Below, piece after piece: positions 1 to 8,874 of a stretch of DNA of 44,785 nucleotides. Below the pieces are notes generated by a model. It saw only the letters and a list, made by a program, of their open reading frames with translations. It was not told the origin of the DNA and made no database searches. Within the stretch, counting starts at the first letter, position 1; each line of letters begins with the position of its first letter. Source of the DNA: Nitrospinaceae bacterium (lineage in GTDB: Bacteria > Nitrospinota > Nitrospinia > Nitrospinales > JACRGP01); assembly GCA_029261555.1 (NCBI GenBank), contig JAJDBB010000075.1:1-44785 (forward strand). Reading direction: 5' to 3'. Both the position numbers and the translations under genes were made by a program.

Positions 1-102
1 TGCATCTTTGTGGACCCGGACCCGGACTTTGAAGACGATATCCACTACTACGTCCTCGAACGCCAGAAGGAAGAAATAAGAGAAGAAAAAAAGATTGTGT
101 AA
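1..102 (+). CDS. 3' end of an unidentified gene (33 residues visible)
   Basis: An open frame runs from the first base to a TAA at 100-102. It encodes the C-terminal 33 residues of a protein that starts outside the window. The visible tail begins with an acidic stretch (VDPDPDFEDD) and ends with a highly charged, probably helical segment (ERQKEEIREEKK). No domain can be recognised from this. The 249 bases that follow, up to the next gene, hold no convincing ORF or RNA; only a GC-rich stretch near 302-325 with two GGCGCC boxes stands out. Confidence 0.5.
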   Translation, partial: CIFVDPDPDFEDDIHYYVLERQKEEIREEKKIV

Positions 103-351
103 TTCCCGTTAGCGTCCCCTCTCTTAAATTGCATAAAAATTCTCGGGATTGTTTTTAGCAAATCCGCGGCTAAGCTCTGTGGCTCCGAATAAAGTCTAGG
201 ACAACTCATTACCACGCAGATGGGAAAATGCGGTCCAACCAGAGCCGTTTTCGATAATGAAATCCCGGCGCCTCTGGTGTAACTTGGTTTCATAATCGCA
301 GGGCGCCCTGCCCGGCCCGGCGCCATTCAGTTTCCATCTGCCAGACCCGCA

Positions 352-2022
352 ATGAAACTTCCCCCTCTATCCCCGTCCGGAATCGCTTGCCTGATTTTCT
401 TCGCCCCGGCGGCGGTGTTTTCCCCCGTCATCGGTTTTGATTTCGTTAGTTACGACGACCCTATTTATGTGGATAACGTTTACGTCCGCCAGGGGCTGAC
501 TCTACAAGGCGTCGCCTGGGCCTTCACGGAGACGCATCAGAATTTCGCGCAGTCGCTTCCCTGGCTGTCTCTCATGCTGGACTCGGATATCTATGGCAGA
601 AATCCTGCGGGATTCCATTTCACTTCACTGTTCCTGCACAGTCTAAACTCCGCCCTGTTGTTCGGGGTTTTGCTTGCCCTGACCGGACGAAAGGGTCCGA
701 GCGCCCTGGCGGCGGCGCTGTTCGCCCTTCATCCCCTGCATGTGGAATCCGTTGCCTGGATCTCCGACCGCAAGGATTTATTGGCGACGCTCTTCGCACT
801 TCTGATGCTGGCGGCTTATAACCGTTATGTGAAAACGGGACGGCGGCGGTGGATGGGTTGGACCGGGTTGGCCTTGCTATTTTCCCTCTTCGGCAAACCG
901 GCTATGGTGACGCTCCCTTTCCTGTTGCTGGTTTTGGATTTCTGGCCGCTGAACCGTTTGAGTCCGCCCTCCTCTGCCGCCGGAAACGTGCCGCCTCGCG
1001 TATTGGGACTGGCGCTGGAAAAGGCTCCGCTACTAATATTGACCGGCGTCTTTTCCTGGATAGCGTATTTCGGCCATGAAAGCATTGGCCTTGTAGCGAC
1101 TCGCGAATCCTTTCCCGTGACGGCGCGACTGGGCAACGCGCTGGTCAATTACGCGGTCTACGTTTATCAGTTCGTATGGCCGCACGATCTTTCAGTCCAC
1201 TATCCAATCAGTTGGACGCTTCATCCTTTGGAGGAGGTGTTAGGCGCGGGAGCGCTGTTGGTCGCGATCACGGCGGCGGGATTCGCGGTTTGGAAGAAGG
1301 CGCCGTTTGTGTTGACCGGATGGTTCTGGTTCCTCGGAACGATACTTCCAATGGTCGGCCTTATCAAGGCGGCCGACATGGAACGCGCGGACCGCTACAT
1401 GTATTTTCCGATGATCGGCCTGGCTCTGATAGTCGCGTGGGGATTGCCTGCCTTGTTGAAAGGAGCGCGAGCGCCTTCCTGGGCGGCGGGAGCGGCGGCT
1501 TGCGTTCTCGCGGCGGCTTGCTTAGCCGGTTCCGTAAAACAACTGCCCGTGTGGGAGAACAGCCGGACCCTCTTCGCCAACGCGGTGAAGGCCACGCCGG
1601 ACAATCCTATGGCTCACAACGGACTTGGCGCGGCTCTGTACGAAGCCGGGGAAACGGAAAAGAGCCTGAAACATTTCCAGAAAACGCTTCAACTCGATTC
1701 CGGCTATTTTTATGCCTGGCACAATCTGGGGAATGCCTACACCGACCTGCAGCGTTATCCGGAGGCAATCCGTTCGCTTCAATCGGCTCTGAAAATCAAT
1801 CCCAACCATGTTGTCGTCCATTTTAAATTAGGCGATCTGTACGACCGGGTAGGCGAAGCCAAGAAAGCCATTGAGCACACGCGGCTGGCGGAGTTTTTGT
1901 TATTAAAAAATTATGGGCCGGAATTTTCTAAAACCCGGGAAGCGCAGGCTCGGCTTAAAGATTATTACGCGAAATATAAAATGCGCCCGGAACAGTTTCC
2001 GACCATCGTGGAGTTGCGTTGA
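352..2022 (+). CDS. TMTC-like polytopic membrane protein with C-terminal TPRs
   Basis: This 556-residue protein has two parts. Residues 1 to about 400 form a polytopic membrane region with roughly ten hydrophobic helices. Residues about 415-530 carry three tetratricopeptide repeats (for example AHNGLGAALYEAGETEKSLK and the following LGNAYTDLQRYPEAI unit). The loop HPLHVESVAWISDRKDLLA (near residues 124-142) is the hallmark of the bacterial family related to eukaryotic TMTC proteins and DUF1736, thought to be GT-C-fold O-mannosyltransferase relatives. Catalytic activity in bacterial members is not established. An acidic motif in the first loop (FVSYDDPIYV) fits the GT-C family. No Shine-Dalgarno lies before the ATG, so the exact start is uncertain. 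A paralogue of the same architecture lies at 21957-23690. Confidence 0.8.
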   Translation: MKLPPLSPSGIACLIFFAPAAVFSPVIGFDFVSYDDPIYVDNVYVRQGLTLQGVAWAFTETHQNFAQSLPWLSLMLDSDIYGRNPAGFHFTSLFLHSLNSALLFGVLLALTGRKGPSALAAALFALHPLHVESVAWISDRKDLLATLFALLMLAAYNRYVKTGRRRWMGWTGLALLFSLFGKPAMVTLPFLLLVLDFWPLNRLSPPSSAAGNVPPRVLGLALEKAPLLILTGVFSWIAYFGHESIGLVATRESFPVTARLGNALVNYAVYVYQFVWPHDLSVHYPISWTLHPLEEVLGAGALLVAITAAGFAVWKKAPFVLTGWFWFLGTILPMVGLIKAADMERADRYMYFPMIGLALIVAWGLPALLKGARAPSWAAGAAACVLAAACLAGSVKQLPVWENSRTLFANAVKATPDNPMAHNGLGAALYEAGETEKSLKHFQKTLQLDSGYFYAWHNLGNAYTDLQRYPEAIRSLQSALKINPNHVVVHFKLGDLYDRVGEAKKAIEHTRLAEFLLLKNYGPEFSKTREAQARLKDYYAKYKMRPEQFPTIVELR

Positions 2023-2033
2023 AGGGTTTTCAC

Positions 2034-2063
2034 AACGCTTCAATAATTTGGTTGCGTTTTTTT
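2034..2063 (+). terminator. weak candidate terminator after the TMTC-like gene
   Basis: AACGC (2034-2038) can pair with GCGTT (2054-2058) across a 15-base loop, and a run of seven Ts (2057-2063) follows. The stem is short, so this is only a candidate. Its place, just after the stop codon and before a convergent gene, is where a terminator would be expected. Confidence 0.3.
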
Positions 2064-2187
2064 CTAACGATCTAAAATCAGATTAACTGGGCCATCCGCG
2101 AGCCGTATATCCATGCGAGGCGCCGAGGTCCGATACGGCGGGCCGCGATCCCCATTCCATTATTTTTGAATTGAAGCAACGCCCAAT

Positions 2188-3393
2188 TTACTTCTCGTAT
2201 TCCTCGTCGCCCAGATCTTCTTCCTCGGCCTCTTCTTCCAATTCCTCGACGTCTTCGAATTCTTCTTCCTCTTCTTCTTCCTCTTCTTCTTCTTCCTCGA
2301 CTTCCAGTTCGGGGTATTCCAGATTATCCATGTACTCGGATTCCCGCAAGGAGTCCAATCCTTCCTCGTTGTAATCATTGCCGTCGATAAACAGCTTGAT
2401 CAACTGGGCCATGTGCTCGGACTCCGCAATCGCGGCCAGTCCCTCGTTGCCGATCTCGCAATATTCCAGTTCCAGAATTTCCAGATGGGCAAAGGTTTCG
2501 GACCCGGCGATGATACGCACGCCTTCGTCGCCAATTTTGTTCCGGTCCAGGGATAGCAGGACCAACTCCTTCAGATATTCTGAATTGGCCAGCCGCTCGA
2601 GGCCTTTCGCCGTCAGGTTGTTCAGTCCCAGGTACAGCTCCTTGATCCCTTGCAAGCTTTCGGCTTGCGCCAGAACTTCCATTTCCTGGTCCCCCAGATT
2701 GCAATCGCTGAGATCAAGCGTTTTAACGCCGTCTTCGGTTTCGCGTATTCTGTGGCGGATTTTGGTTTTAACGAGAAAAGCCGAAAGGGTCTGAAACCCT
2801 TTCTCGGAAATTTTGTTATTGCTTAGGGAAACAAATTGCAGGCTTGGAAATTTATCCGATTGCGCCAGGGCGTCCACCCCCTGATCCGTGATTCCGTTAT
2901 TTTTTAAATCCAGGATTTCGAGTTTTTGAAAACTGTTGGAGCCGGAAAGCGCTTTAATCCCTTCGTCGCCGATCTTGTTGTCGGAAAGCACGAGCCGTTT
3001 GATGTTACAAAGGTGAGTCCCGTCGGCCAAGCTCTTGGCTCCTTCGGGTCCGATCTCGTTCCAGGCGAGGCGCAGGGTATTAATATTTCCCAGCGTGGCG
3101 GACATTGCCAGGCATTTCAGGCCTTCGTCGCCAATTTTATTCTTATACATTTTCAGGCTTTCCAGGTTTTCCAGCCAAGGGGATTCGGCCAGAGCTTTTC
3201 CGGATTCGGGACCCAGCTTGTTGTTGCTCAGAGACAGGCGGCGCAATTGTTTTATGGCTTTCGATTTGGCAAGGGATACTACGCCTGCGTCACCCAGTTT
3301 GGTGAAATGGAAATCCAAAGTATGAAAGTCGCGGCTGAGCTTGAATCCGTTGCGGATGATTCCTTCGATGTTATAAAACTTTTTAAGGGTCAT
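2188..3393 (-). CDS. ribonuclease-inhibitor-type leucine-rich-repeat protein with polyacidic tail
   Basis: This 401-residue protein has about eleven leucine-rich repeats of 27-29 residues. The recurring pattern is LxxLxLSxNKIGDEGxxAL, the ribonuclease-inhibitor-like class in which each repeat supplies a strand and a helix. Residues about 355-401 are almost entirely Glu/Asp, encoded by a GAA/GAG run at 2210-2305. There is no signal peptide or membrane segment, so it is probably cytoplasmic. Such LRR scaffolds usually bind proteins; the partner cannot be told from sequence. The acidic tail could mimic nucleic acid or bind a basic partner, which is inference. A second LRR protein with the same repeat type is encoded at 34741-35466. 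The ATG start has no strong ribosome binding site. Confidence 0.85.
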   Translation of the reverse strand: MTLKKFYNIEGIIRNGFKLSRDFHTLDFHFTKLGDAGVVSLAKSKAIKQLRRLSLSNNKLGPESGKALAESPWLENLESLKMYKNKIGDEGLKCLAMSATLGNINTLRLAWNEIGPEGAKSLADGTHLCNIKRLVLSDNKIGDEGIKALSGSNSFQKLEILDLKNNGITDQGVDALAQSDKFPSLQFVSLSNNKISEKGFQTLSAFLVKTKIRHRIRETEDGVKTLDLSDCNLGDQEMEVLAQAESLQGIKELYLGLNNLTAKGLERLANSEYLKELVLLSLDRNKIGDEGVRIIAGSETFAHLEILELEYCEIGNEGLAAIAESEHMAQLIKLFIDGNDYNEEGLDSLRESEYMDNLEYPELEVEEEEEEEEEEEEEFEDVEELEEEAEEEDLGDEEYEK

Positions 3394-3441
3394 TAGAGTT
3401 TCAATTTAAAATTTATAATTAGGGATTGGCAACCCTAGCAA

Positions 3442-4206
3442 TCATGCGGATGAGAATAGTTTGTCGAAAAAAATTTTGAGAACGTAAAAATAATCCGGCG
3501 AGGCCATGATATCGTTGTGCCCCACCCCCGGCAAAATTTTCAGCGTTTTATCCGCTGAACCGGCTTCGCGATGGTTCAGTTCCGCCTCCGCCGGATAAAT
3601 CAAGACGTCCTCCGAGCCATGCATTATAAGCAAGGGACAGGACAGACGGGAGATTTTTTTGCTGTTGTTGAAGGTTCGGTCCTCTTCCGGAGTGGTGGAG
3701 GAGATTTTTAATCCGCGCCGTTCTACCAATGGAATGGGATCGGCGTAACCGCTCTCGACCACACAGGCGGAAATCTCAGGGAATTCGGCGCACAATTCTA
3801 TCGCCGAGGCGCTTCCCAGCGACCGTCCCATGACAATTACCTTATCCAGTAATTTACCCTGGGCTTTTAAATAACTATAAATTTTATGCGCGTCGCTCAT
3901 AACGTCTCGCAGAGTGGGAACGCCGCCGCTTTTTCCATACCCCCGGTAATCCACCAAGGTAATTTCGCATCCCAGTTGGGAAAACATGGAAGCGAGGTCG
4001 TCGTAATCGGAGACAATTTCCCCGTTGCCGTGGAAATATAGAAGGCTGAACCGGGCGTCTCGATTGGGATGTTTTCTTGCATGCACGTCGACGGAACCAT
4101 CGACTGGAATATAAATTTCGTCCGTACCTTGCGGTGCGGGGAGTCGGTCGGGACGCGGGTAGAACAAATTTTGATTGAACGCGGACGAATCGAAAATGGA
4201 ATCCAT
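3442..4206 (-). CDS. alpha/beta hydrolase (serine hydrolase)
   Basis: This 254-residue protein has the alpha/beta-hydrolase order. An oxyanion-type FHGNGEIVSDY loop lies at about 53-63. A strand with YRGYGKSGG lies near 88-96. The nucleophile elbow is GRSLGS, near 126-131. A SCPLLIMHGSEDVLIYP segment near 195-212 supplies the likely catalytic Asp, and GVGHNDI near 228-234 the His. The closest general family is the BAAT/ABHD12-13/YqkD-like group of small esterases or peptidases. The substrate is unknown. It has no signal peptide. It stands alone between the LRR gene (48-base gap) and an AT-rich divergent spacer before aconitase. Confidence 0.85.
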   Translation of the reverse strand: MDSIFDSSAFNQNLFYPRPDRLPAPQGTDEIYIPVDGSVDVHARKHPNRDARFSLLYFHGNGEIVSDYDDLASMFSQLGCEITLVDYRGYGKSGGVPTLRDVMSDAHKIYSYLKAQGKLLDKVIVMGRSLGSASAIELCAEFPEISACVVESGYADPIPLVERRGLKISSTTPEEDRTFNNSKKISRLSCPLLIMHGSEDVLIYPAEAELNHREAGSADKTLKILPGVGHNDIMASPDYFYVLKIFFDKLFSSA

Positions 4207-4299
4207 AGCTCGAATTTAAATTAAATTATTATTAATAAGTTATTGATTTAAAAGAAATATTTTAAATAGATTCTTTTAATCGAAATGTATCAAAAAGCG

Positions 4300-4327
4300 T
4301 TGAATTTTAATGGGAATGATGTAAACT
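4300..4327 (+). promoter_or_regulatory. candidate sigma70 promoter for aconitase
   Basis: TTGAAT (4300-4305) and TAAACT (4322-4327) are separated by 16 bases, each matching four of six consensus positions. They sit in the AT-rich 238-base spacer between the divergent hydrolase and aconitase genes. The implied 5' leader is about 110 bases. Other AT-rich boxes nearby could serve equally well. Confidence 0.35.
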
Positions 4328-4444
4328 TATTTTTTTTCAATTCCTAAAATCATTTTTCCAGTTTCGGCTTCTAAACTTAAAACAAAAATTTACGCTTAAT
4401 AAAGTTTTTTAATATATCACCTTTTTAAATTGGGAGTTAAGTCA

Positions 4445-6703
4445 ATGTTATTAGACGCAGGTCCTATCGAAAAATTATATCAATCGATGGAAAAGACTCT
4501 GGACAATGCCAGAAAAAATCTCGGCCGGGGTTTGACGATAGTTGAAAAAATATTATACAGCCACATGGCCGCTGTTGATTATTCCAAACTGGAACGTGGA
4601 CCCAGCGATATTTTTCTAAAACCGGATCGCGTAGCCATGCAGGACGCGACGGCTCAAATGGCCATTTTGCAATTTATGTCCGCGAAAATGCCAAAGGTAG
4701 CGGCGCCCACAACCGTCCATTGCGACCATCTCATTCAGGCCCATACAGGGTCGGCCAAGGATCTTGAGGACGCCATTGAAGTCAACCGCGAGGTGTACGA
4801 TTTCCTGCGTTCCGCGTCAATGAAATACGGCATGGGTTTCTGGAAGCCCGGTTCGGGGATCATCCATCAAGTGGTCTATGAAAATTACGCGGCTCCGGGA
4901 ACCATGATGATCGGCACAGACTCACACACCCCTAATGCAGGCGGCATGGGTTGTATAGCCATTGGAGTTGGAGGAGCTGACGCGGTTGACGTCATGACCG
5001 GCCAGGCTTTCATGACCAAAATGCCCAAGCTTCTGGGAATTAAACGCCCCGGCAACCTGCGCGGCTGGACGGCGTCCAAGGATATCATCCTCACAGTCGC
5101 CACAAGGCTGACCGCCAAAGGCGGTACCGGAAAGATCGTGGAATATTTTGGCGACGGGGCGGAATCCCTGAGCGCCACGGGTAAGGGCACGGTGACCAAT
5201 ATGGGAGCCGAACTCGGAGCCACCACCTCCATATTCGGTTACGATGAAAACATGGATCCATACCTGCGGCAGACGGATCGGGGTCCGATCGCCGATCTCT
5301 GTAAAAAATACGCCGAGCATTTGCGTTCCGACGCCGAGGTCGCTAGCGATCCGGAAAAATATTACGACGAGTATTATGAAATCGATTTGAACACGCTGGA
5401 GCCGCATATTGTCGGTCCCCACACTCCTGACCTGGGCCGGACGGTATCTGAAATGAGCGCGGACGCGGACAAGAACGGTTATCCGGAGAACCTCACCGCC
5501 GCTCTGATCGGTTCCTGCACCAACTCCAGCTACGAGGACTTGACACGCGCCGCGAGCTTGGCGCGTCAAGCCAGGGACGCCGGGCTTAAAGTCAAATCGC
5601 AGTTTTTGGTCACTCCCGGTTCCGAAAGGGTTTTTGAAACCATCAAACGCGACGGCGTCTTGAAGGATTTTGAGGACGTTGGCGCGGTGGTCTTGGCCAA
5701 CGCTTGCGGCCCCTGTATCGGCCAATGGAAGCGCGACGACGTCAAGAAAGGCGACAAAAACAGCATTATCTCCTCGTACAACCGCAACTTTGCCAAGCGC
5801 AACGACGGCAACCCCGAAACGCTGTCTTTCATCAGCAGTCCGGAAGTCGTCGTGGCCATGGCCTTTGGCGGGTCGCTGAAATTCAATCCGCTTAAGGACG
5901 CTCTTAAAGACGCCTCGGGGAACGATTTTAAGTTTTCGCCGCCCCAGGGCGAGGTGTTTCCGAAAAACGGCTTCACCTCCAAGGACAGCGGTTACGAAGA
6001 GCCCACCAACTCCGGCGAGGTGGTTGTCAATCCCACAAGCGAACGGCTGGCAATTCTGGATCCTTTTCCCAAGCAGGATCCCGTCGCCGACTACCAGGAC
6101 TTGAAGGTTTTGTTCAAGGCCGACGGGAAATGCACCACCGATCATATTTCCCAGGCAGGTCCCTGGTTGAAGTTCCGGGGGCATCTGGACAACATCAGTA
6201 ACAATATGTTCCTGGGCGCCAACAATGCGTTCAACAAAAACGTCGGACAGGGCAACAACCTGGACACCGGCGCCAAGGACGAGGAGTTGAACAAAATCGC
6301 CCGGCATTATAAGGACAATAATATCGGCTGGGTGGCGATCGCCGACGAGAATATCGGCGAAGGTTCCAGCCGGGAACACGCCGCCATGGAGCCTCGTCAT
6401 ATGGGAGGCCGAGTCTTCGTCGCCAAGTCCTACGCTCGAATCTTTGAGGCCAATTTGAAAAAGCAGGGACTCCTGCCTTTCACTTTTGCCGACAAAGCCG
6501 ATTATGCAAAGGTTCAGGAAAAGGATCTCGTGACGATTGAGGCTCTCGACCAACTGGCCCCAGGCAAGCAGGTCACGATGAAACTAAAACACGAGGACGG
6601 AAGCGAAGAGAGTATCGCTCTCGATCATACTCTGAACGACGAGCAGATCGAATGGTTCAAATCAGGTTCCGCTTTAAATTATGTGGGCGGTAAAAAATCC
6701 TGA
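4445..6703 (+). CDS. acn: aconitate hydratase, mitochondrial (AcnA-fold) type
   Basis: The enzyme interconverts citrate and isocitrate via cis-aconitate in the TCA cycle, or in its reductive version. From ATG 4445 the protein has 752 residues, normal for this class. The [4Fe-4S] ligands are visible as GSCTNSS (Cys358) and ANACGPCIGQW (Cys421, Cys424), the same numbers as in mitochondrial aconitase. The swivel domain carries GEGSSREHAA near 640. A TTG at 4430 is also in frame, but GGGAG at 4432-4436 is well placed for ATG 4445, so I chose that. The gene is monocistronic: it has its own candidate promoter and is closed by a strong terminator. A mitochondrial-type aconitase in a bacterium is less common than AcnB or standard AcnA, but is known in several phyla. 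Confidence 0.96.
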   Translation: MLLDAGPIEKLYQSMEKTLDNARKNLGRGLTIVEKILYSHMAAVDYSKLERGPSDIFLKPDRVAMQDATAQMAILQFMSAKMPKVAAPTTVHCDHLIQAHTGSAKDLEDAIEVNREVYDFLRSASMKYGMGFWKPGSGIIHQVVYENYAAPGTMMIGTDSHTPNAGGMGCIAIGVGGADAVDVMTGQAFMTKMPKLLGIKRPGNLRGWTASKDIILTVATRLTAKGGTGKIVEYFGDGAESLSATGKGTVTNMGAELGATTSIFGYDENMDPYLRQTDRGPIADLCKKYAEHLRSDAEVASDPEKYYDEYYEIDLNTLEPHIVGPHTPDLGRTVSEMSADADKNGYPENLTAALIGSCTNSSYEDLTRAASLARQARDAGLKVKSQFLVTPGSERVFETIKRDGVLKDFEDVGAVVLANACGPCIGQWKRDDVKKGDKNSIISSYNRNFAKRNDGNPETLSFISSPEVVVAMAFGGSLKFNPLKDALKDASGNDFKFSPPQGEVFPKNGFTSKDSGYEEPTNSGEVVVNPTSERLAILDPFPKQDPVADYQDLKVLFKADGKCTTDHISQAGPWLKFRGHLDNISNNMFLGANNAFNKNVGQGNNLDTGAKDEELNKIARHYKDNNIGWVAIADENIGEGSSREHAAMEPRHMGGRVFVAKSYARIFEANLKKQGLLPFTFADKADYAKVQEKDLVTIEALDQLAPGKQVTMKLKHEDGSEESIALDHTLNDEQIEWFKSGSALNYVGGKKS

Positions 6704-6733
6704 CGAGCTTTCATTTTCTATCGTTTTAAAAAG

Positions 6734-6766
6734 AAACCCCCGGGCCGAAAAGGCCCGGGGGTTTTT
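6734..6766 (+). terminator. strong rho-independent terminator after aconitase, probably bidirectional
   Basis: AAACCCCCGGGCC (6734-6746) and GGCCCGGGGGTTT (6752-6764) form a perfect 13-bp stem with a GAAAA loop, followed by Ts. Read on the minus strand it also has a T-rich tail, so it can serve the convergent SH3-like/M48 operon ending at 6786. Confidence 0.95.
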
Positions 6767-6785
6767 ATTGTTCGCCAAATCGTTT

Positions 6786-6968
6786 TCATTCCGGTTTGAG
6801 AATCCAGCCTTTTTTCTTTCCGTTCCGCCAGACGATCTTTAGCCAGTCCCCCTTGCGCTGAACCGGACAAACCCGGACGCCTCTGGAAAGCCGATAACAA
6901 ACCTCGCCTTCGGCTTTCAAGTGAACGTGATAACTTTTTTCCAATACGAGGCTCTTTTCAACCTCCAT
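6786..6968 (-). CDS. 60-residue SH3-like small protein
   Basis: This short gene follows the M48 protease by 14 bases. It has a clear ribosome binding site (GGGAG, 5 bases before ATG 6968), which argues that it is real. The product has the pattern of a bacterial SH3-like fold: alternating strands with VCYRLSRGVRVCPVQRKGDWLKI and a terminal KKKGWIL turn. It has two cysteines and no signal peptide. Bacterial SH3 domains often bind peptidoglycan or peptides, but cytoplasmic location makes a role in protein binding more likely. No specific function is claimed. Confidence 0.6.
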   Translation of the reverse strand: MEVEKSLVLEKSYHVHLKAEGEVCYRLSRGVRVCPVQRKGDWLKIVWRNGKKKGWILKPE

Positions 6969-6982
6969 TTTTCTCCCGCCGA

Positions 6983-8059
6983 CTACTGAAATTTTTCCGG
7001 CTTAATGACCAATGTCTTTTCCTTTTTAAACTCCCCTTCCCGGACCACCTTCAACCATTCTCCCGCTTCCAGTTTGTCGCGCATTCTCATCCCGTTCAAC
7101 GCCGCAATCTCAAAATCCTTGGTCTCGTCCTCCAGTTCCTGTTCGGCGATGCTGGTGAGGGTATCCCCTGCCTTCACCTCGTAAATATCGATATGCTTTT
7201 TTTTATAAACCTTTCGATCCTTCTGGCTTTTCCTGCCGCGATACGGTAAACCTTGAATTTTTTCAAGATACGCTTTGCGCCCCAGTTCAAGTTTGCCGCC
7301 TCTGGCCACCAAAGACGAAGCAAACAAATCCGCCTTCAGCACCCGTTCCTTGGTCTCAGGATGCGACGCCGCGAATGCATGATAGCCTTGTCCGGTAAAC
7401 AACTCGTTGCGGCGTAGGCTCCGCAAAAACCCTACCATACCCTTGGGGTTGTAGCCGCTTTCAAAAGAGTTCATCATACCTTGGGCGTCGGAATCCATTT
7501 CCGCCTCCCGGCCGTAACCCAGATTGATCTGGTTGAACATCTGACTGGTAACGGTCAGCGCCCTGCCCGCCTGTTCGGGATTGGCCACCGCCGCCCCAAC
7601 CGCTAACACTGCTGCGCCTATGGATCGCACAATGTTTTTAGCGCCGTGCCGCTTGATGACATGTCCTATCTCGTGCCCCAAAACTCCCGCCAACTCGGCT
7701 TCGCTGTTGAACAGGGCCAAAATGCCGCGGGTGACGTAAATATAACCGCCAGGCAGGGCGAAGGCATTGATTTCCGGGGAGTCCACAACCTTGAAAAAAT
7801 ATTTGGGAAACATCTGGTCGGAAAGGCTGGACACCAGTTTTTGGCCGACCTCGTTAACATAAAGTTGCAGGCTTTTGTCCTGGTACAACCCGTAACGTTT
7901 GATCACCTGCTTGTCGGCGTCTTTTCCCAGCTCAACGTCGTATTCCTTGCTGATGAAGGGAACCGCATATCCCCGAACGGGAACGGCAAGCTGGAGAACG
8001 CAAATCAAAAACAGGATAAAGAGGGGTCGAGCGAGAGGATGATTGGGATAGGAAAACAT
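6983..8059 (-). CDS. M48-family zinc metalloprotease with C-terminal LysM
   Basis: This is a secreted or periplasmic metallopeptidase of the BepA/LoiP-like M48 group, which in other bacteria degrades misassembled outer-membrane proteins. An N-terminal hydrophobic segment (near residues 7-30) looks like a signal peptide. The zinc motif HEIGHVIKRH lies near residue 130, with the downstream EMDSDAQ supplying the third ligand. A LysM-like domain (YEVKAGDTLTSIAEQ) lies near 295-340 and should tether the protease to peptidoglycan. The frame opens with a TTG at 8071, but ATG 8059 begins a more natural signal peptide. It lies downstream of a membrane TPR gene in a three-gene operon. That pairing recalls BepA's own TPR domain, here on a separate protein (inference). 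Confidence 0.9.
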   Translation of the reverse strand: MFSYPNHPLARPLFILFLICVLQLAVPVRGYAVPFISKEYDVELGKDADKQVIKRYGLYQDKSLQLYVNEVGQKLVSSLSDQMFPKYFFKVVDSPEINAFALPGGYIYVTRGILALFNSEAELAGVLGHEIGHVIKRHGAKNIVRSIGAAVLAVGAAVANPEQAGRALTVTSQMFNQINLGYGREAEMDSDAQGMMNSFESGYNPKGMVGFLRSLRRNELFTGQGYHAFAASHPETKERVLKADLFASSLVARGGKLELGRKAYLEKIQGLPYRGRKSQKDRKVYKKKHIDIYEVKAGDTLTSIAEQELEDETKDFEIAALNGMRMRDKLEAGEWLKVVREGEFKKEKTLVIKPEKFQ

Positions 8060-8074
8060 TAGGGCGCCCAAGAC

Positions 8075-8761
8075 TCAGGCTTGCGCTTGCAGCCTTTTGA
8101 TATTCTCAACCACCTTGGACAATTCGATATGTTGGGGGAATTTGGTTTCAGCTTCGCGCAAAACCAGCAGCGCATTTTTTACGTCGCTATTTTCCTCGTA
8201 GCACCTTGCCAGGTCGAGATAAACGTACAGCAAAGGAAGAGAGGTATTGTTTTCCAACAAATACCTGTATTGCGCGACCGCCTCGCCATACTTTTTTTGG
8301 CCGTGCAAGTTTTTGGCCAATCCCAGCTTGGACAAACCGTGCGCCAGGGAACCAGGAGACTCGCGTTCAATGATTTCGGAGTACGCCGCCAGAGATTCAT
8401 CGAGCCGGCCGCTTTGAAAATAGCTGTCGGCGACCATGAAACGCGCCCGTTGTTTTTGAGGCCCTTCGTCCAACTCCGCAATTTTCTTTTCCATTTGAGG
8501 AACAATTTCGCTCCACTTTTTATTTTTCGCGCCGTCCTTAATAGTCTGAATTTCAAACAACAACGCTTCCCCCTCCAACTCCTTTGCCTGAACGCTGGAT
8601 TGATACGCCCATACCGCCAGAATCAAAACCGCCAAACCGCCAATACCCACCAGAACAAGACGCGAGTAATCCTCGATAAAGTGAAGGATTTTGTCGCTGG
8701 TGGAAAGAAATTGATCGGGTTGCTTGAGCTGTTTTCGGGAAAATCTTACGCGAGTCGCCAT
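8075..8761 (-). CDS. membrane-anchored TPR protein (YfgM-like)
   Basis: This 228-residue protein has a cytoplasmic N-terminus, one transmembrane helix (LVLVGIGGLAVLILAVWAY, near 36-54) and a periplasmic TPR region from about 60 onward. The arrangement matches the TPR_21/YfgM family, which assists the SecYEG translocon and periplasmic chaperones. Identity as YfgM itself is not certain because the fold is generic. It is first in an operon with the M48 protease, which would start right after its stop, so a shared role in envelope protein quality control is plausible. Confidence 0.75.
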   Translation of the reverse strand: MATRVRFSRKQLKQPDQFLSTSDKILHFIEDYSRLVLVGIGGLAVLILAVWAYQSSVQAKELEGEALLFEIQTIKDGAKNKKWSEIVPQMEKKIAELDEGPQKQRARFMVADSYFQSGRLDESLAAYSEIIERESPGSLAHGLSKLGLAKNLHGQKKYGEAVAQYRYLLENNTSLPLLYVYLDLARCYEENSDVKNALLVLREAETKFPQHIELSKVVENIKRLQAQA

Positions 8762-8874
8762 GAGGAAATTTTTGCTCCAAGTGGATATTCAATTAATATG
8801 ATAATTTAATTTAATCACAAAGGATTTTTTCATACAAGGTAATTATTCCGCAATAATAAGAGGGAAAAGCGGTG

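Noticed and set aside
1176-1826. 216-codon plus-strand frame inside the TMTC-like gene
   Set aside because: It is out of frame with a recognisable membrane-TPR protein, and its translation is low in hydrophobic order.
2171-2374. serine-rich plus-strand frame of 67 codons
   Set aside because: It is the complement of the GAA/GAG tract that encodes the acidic tail of the LRR protein; the poly-Ser is a by-product.
4922-6553. 543-codon open frame on the minus strand inside aconitase
   Set aside because: It is fully antisense to a clearly conserved enzyme with intact iron-sulfur ligands; its translation matches no domain pattern. It is a codon-composition shadow.
7646-8062. 138-codon plus-strand frame opposite the M48 protease
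   Set aside because: It lies antisense to the zinc-motif region and has no independent support.
8081-8809. 242-codon plus-strand frame opposite the TPR gene
   Set aside because: It covers the TPR gene exactly in antisense; the minus-strand frame has TPR motifs, a membrane helix and operon context.
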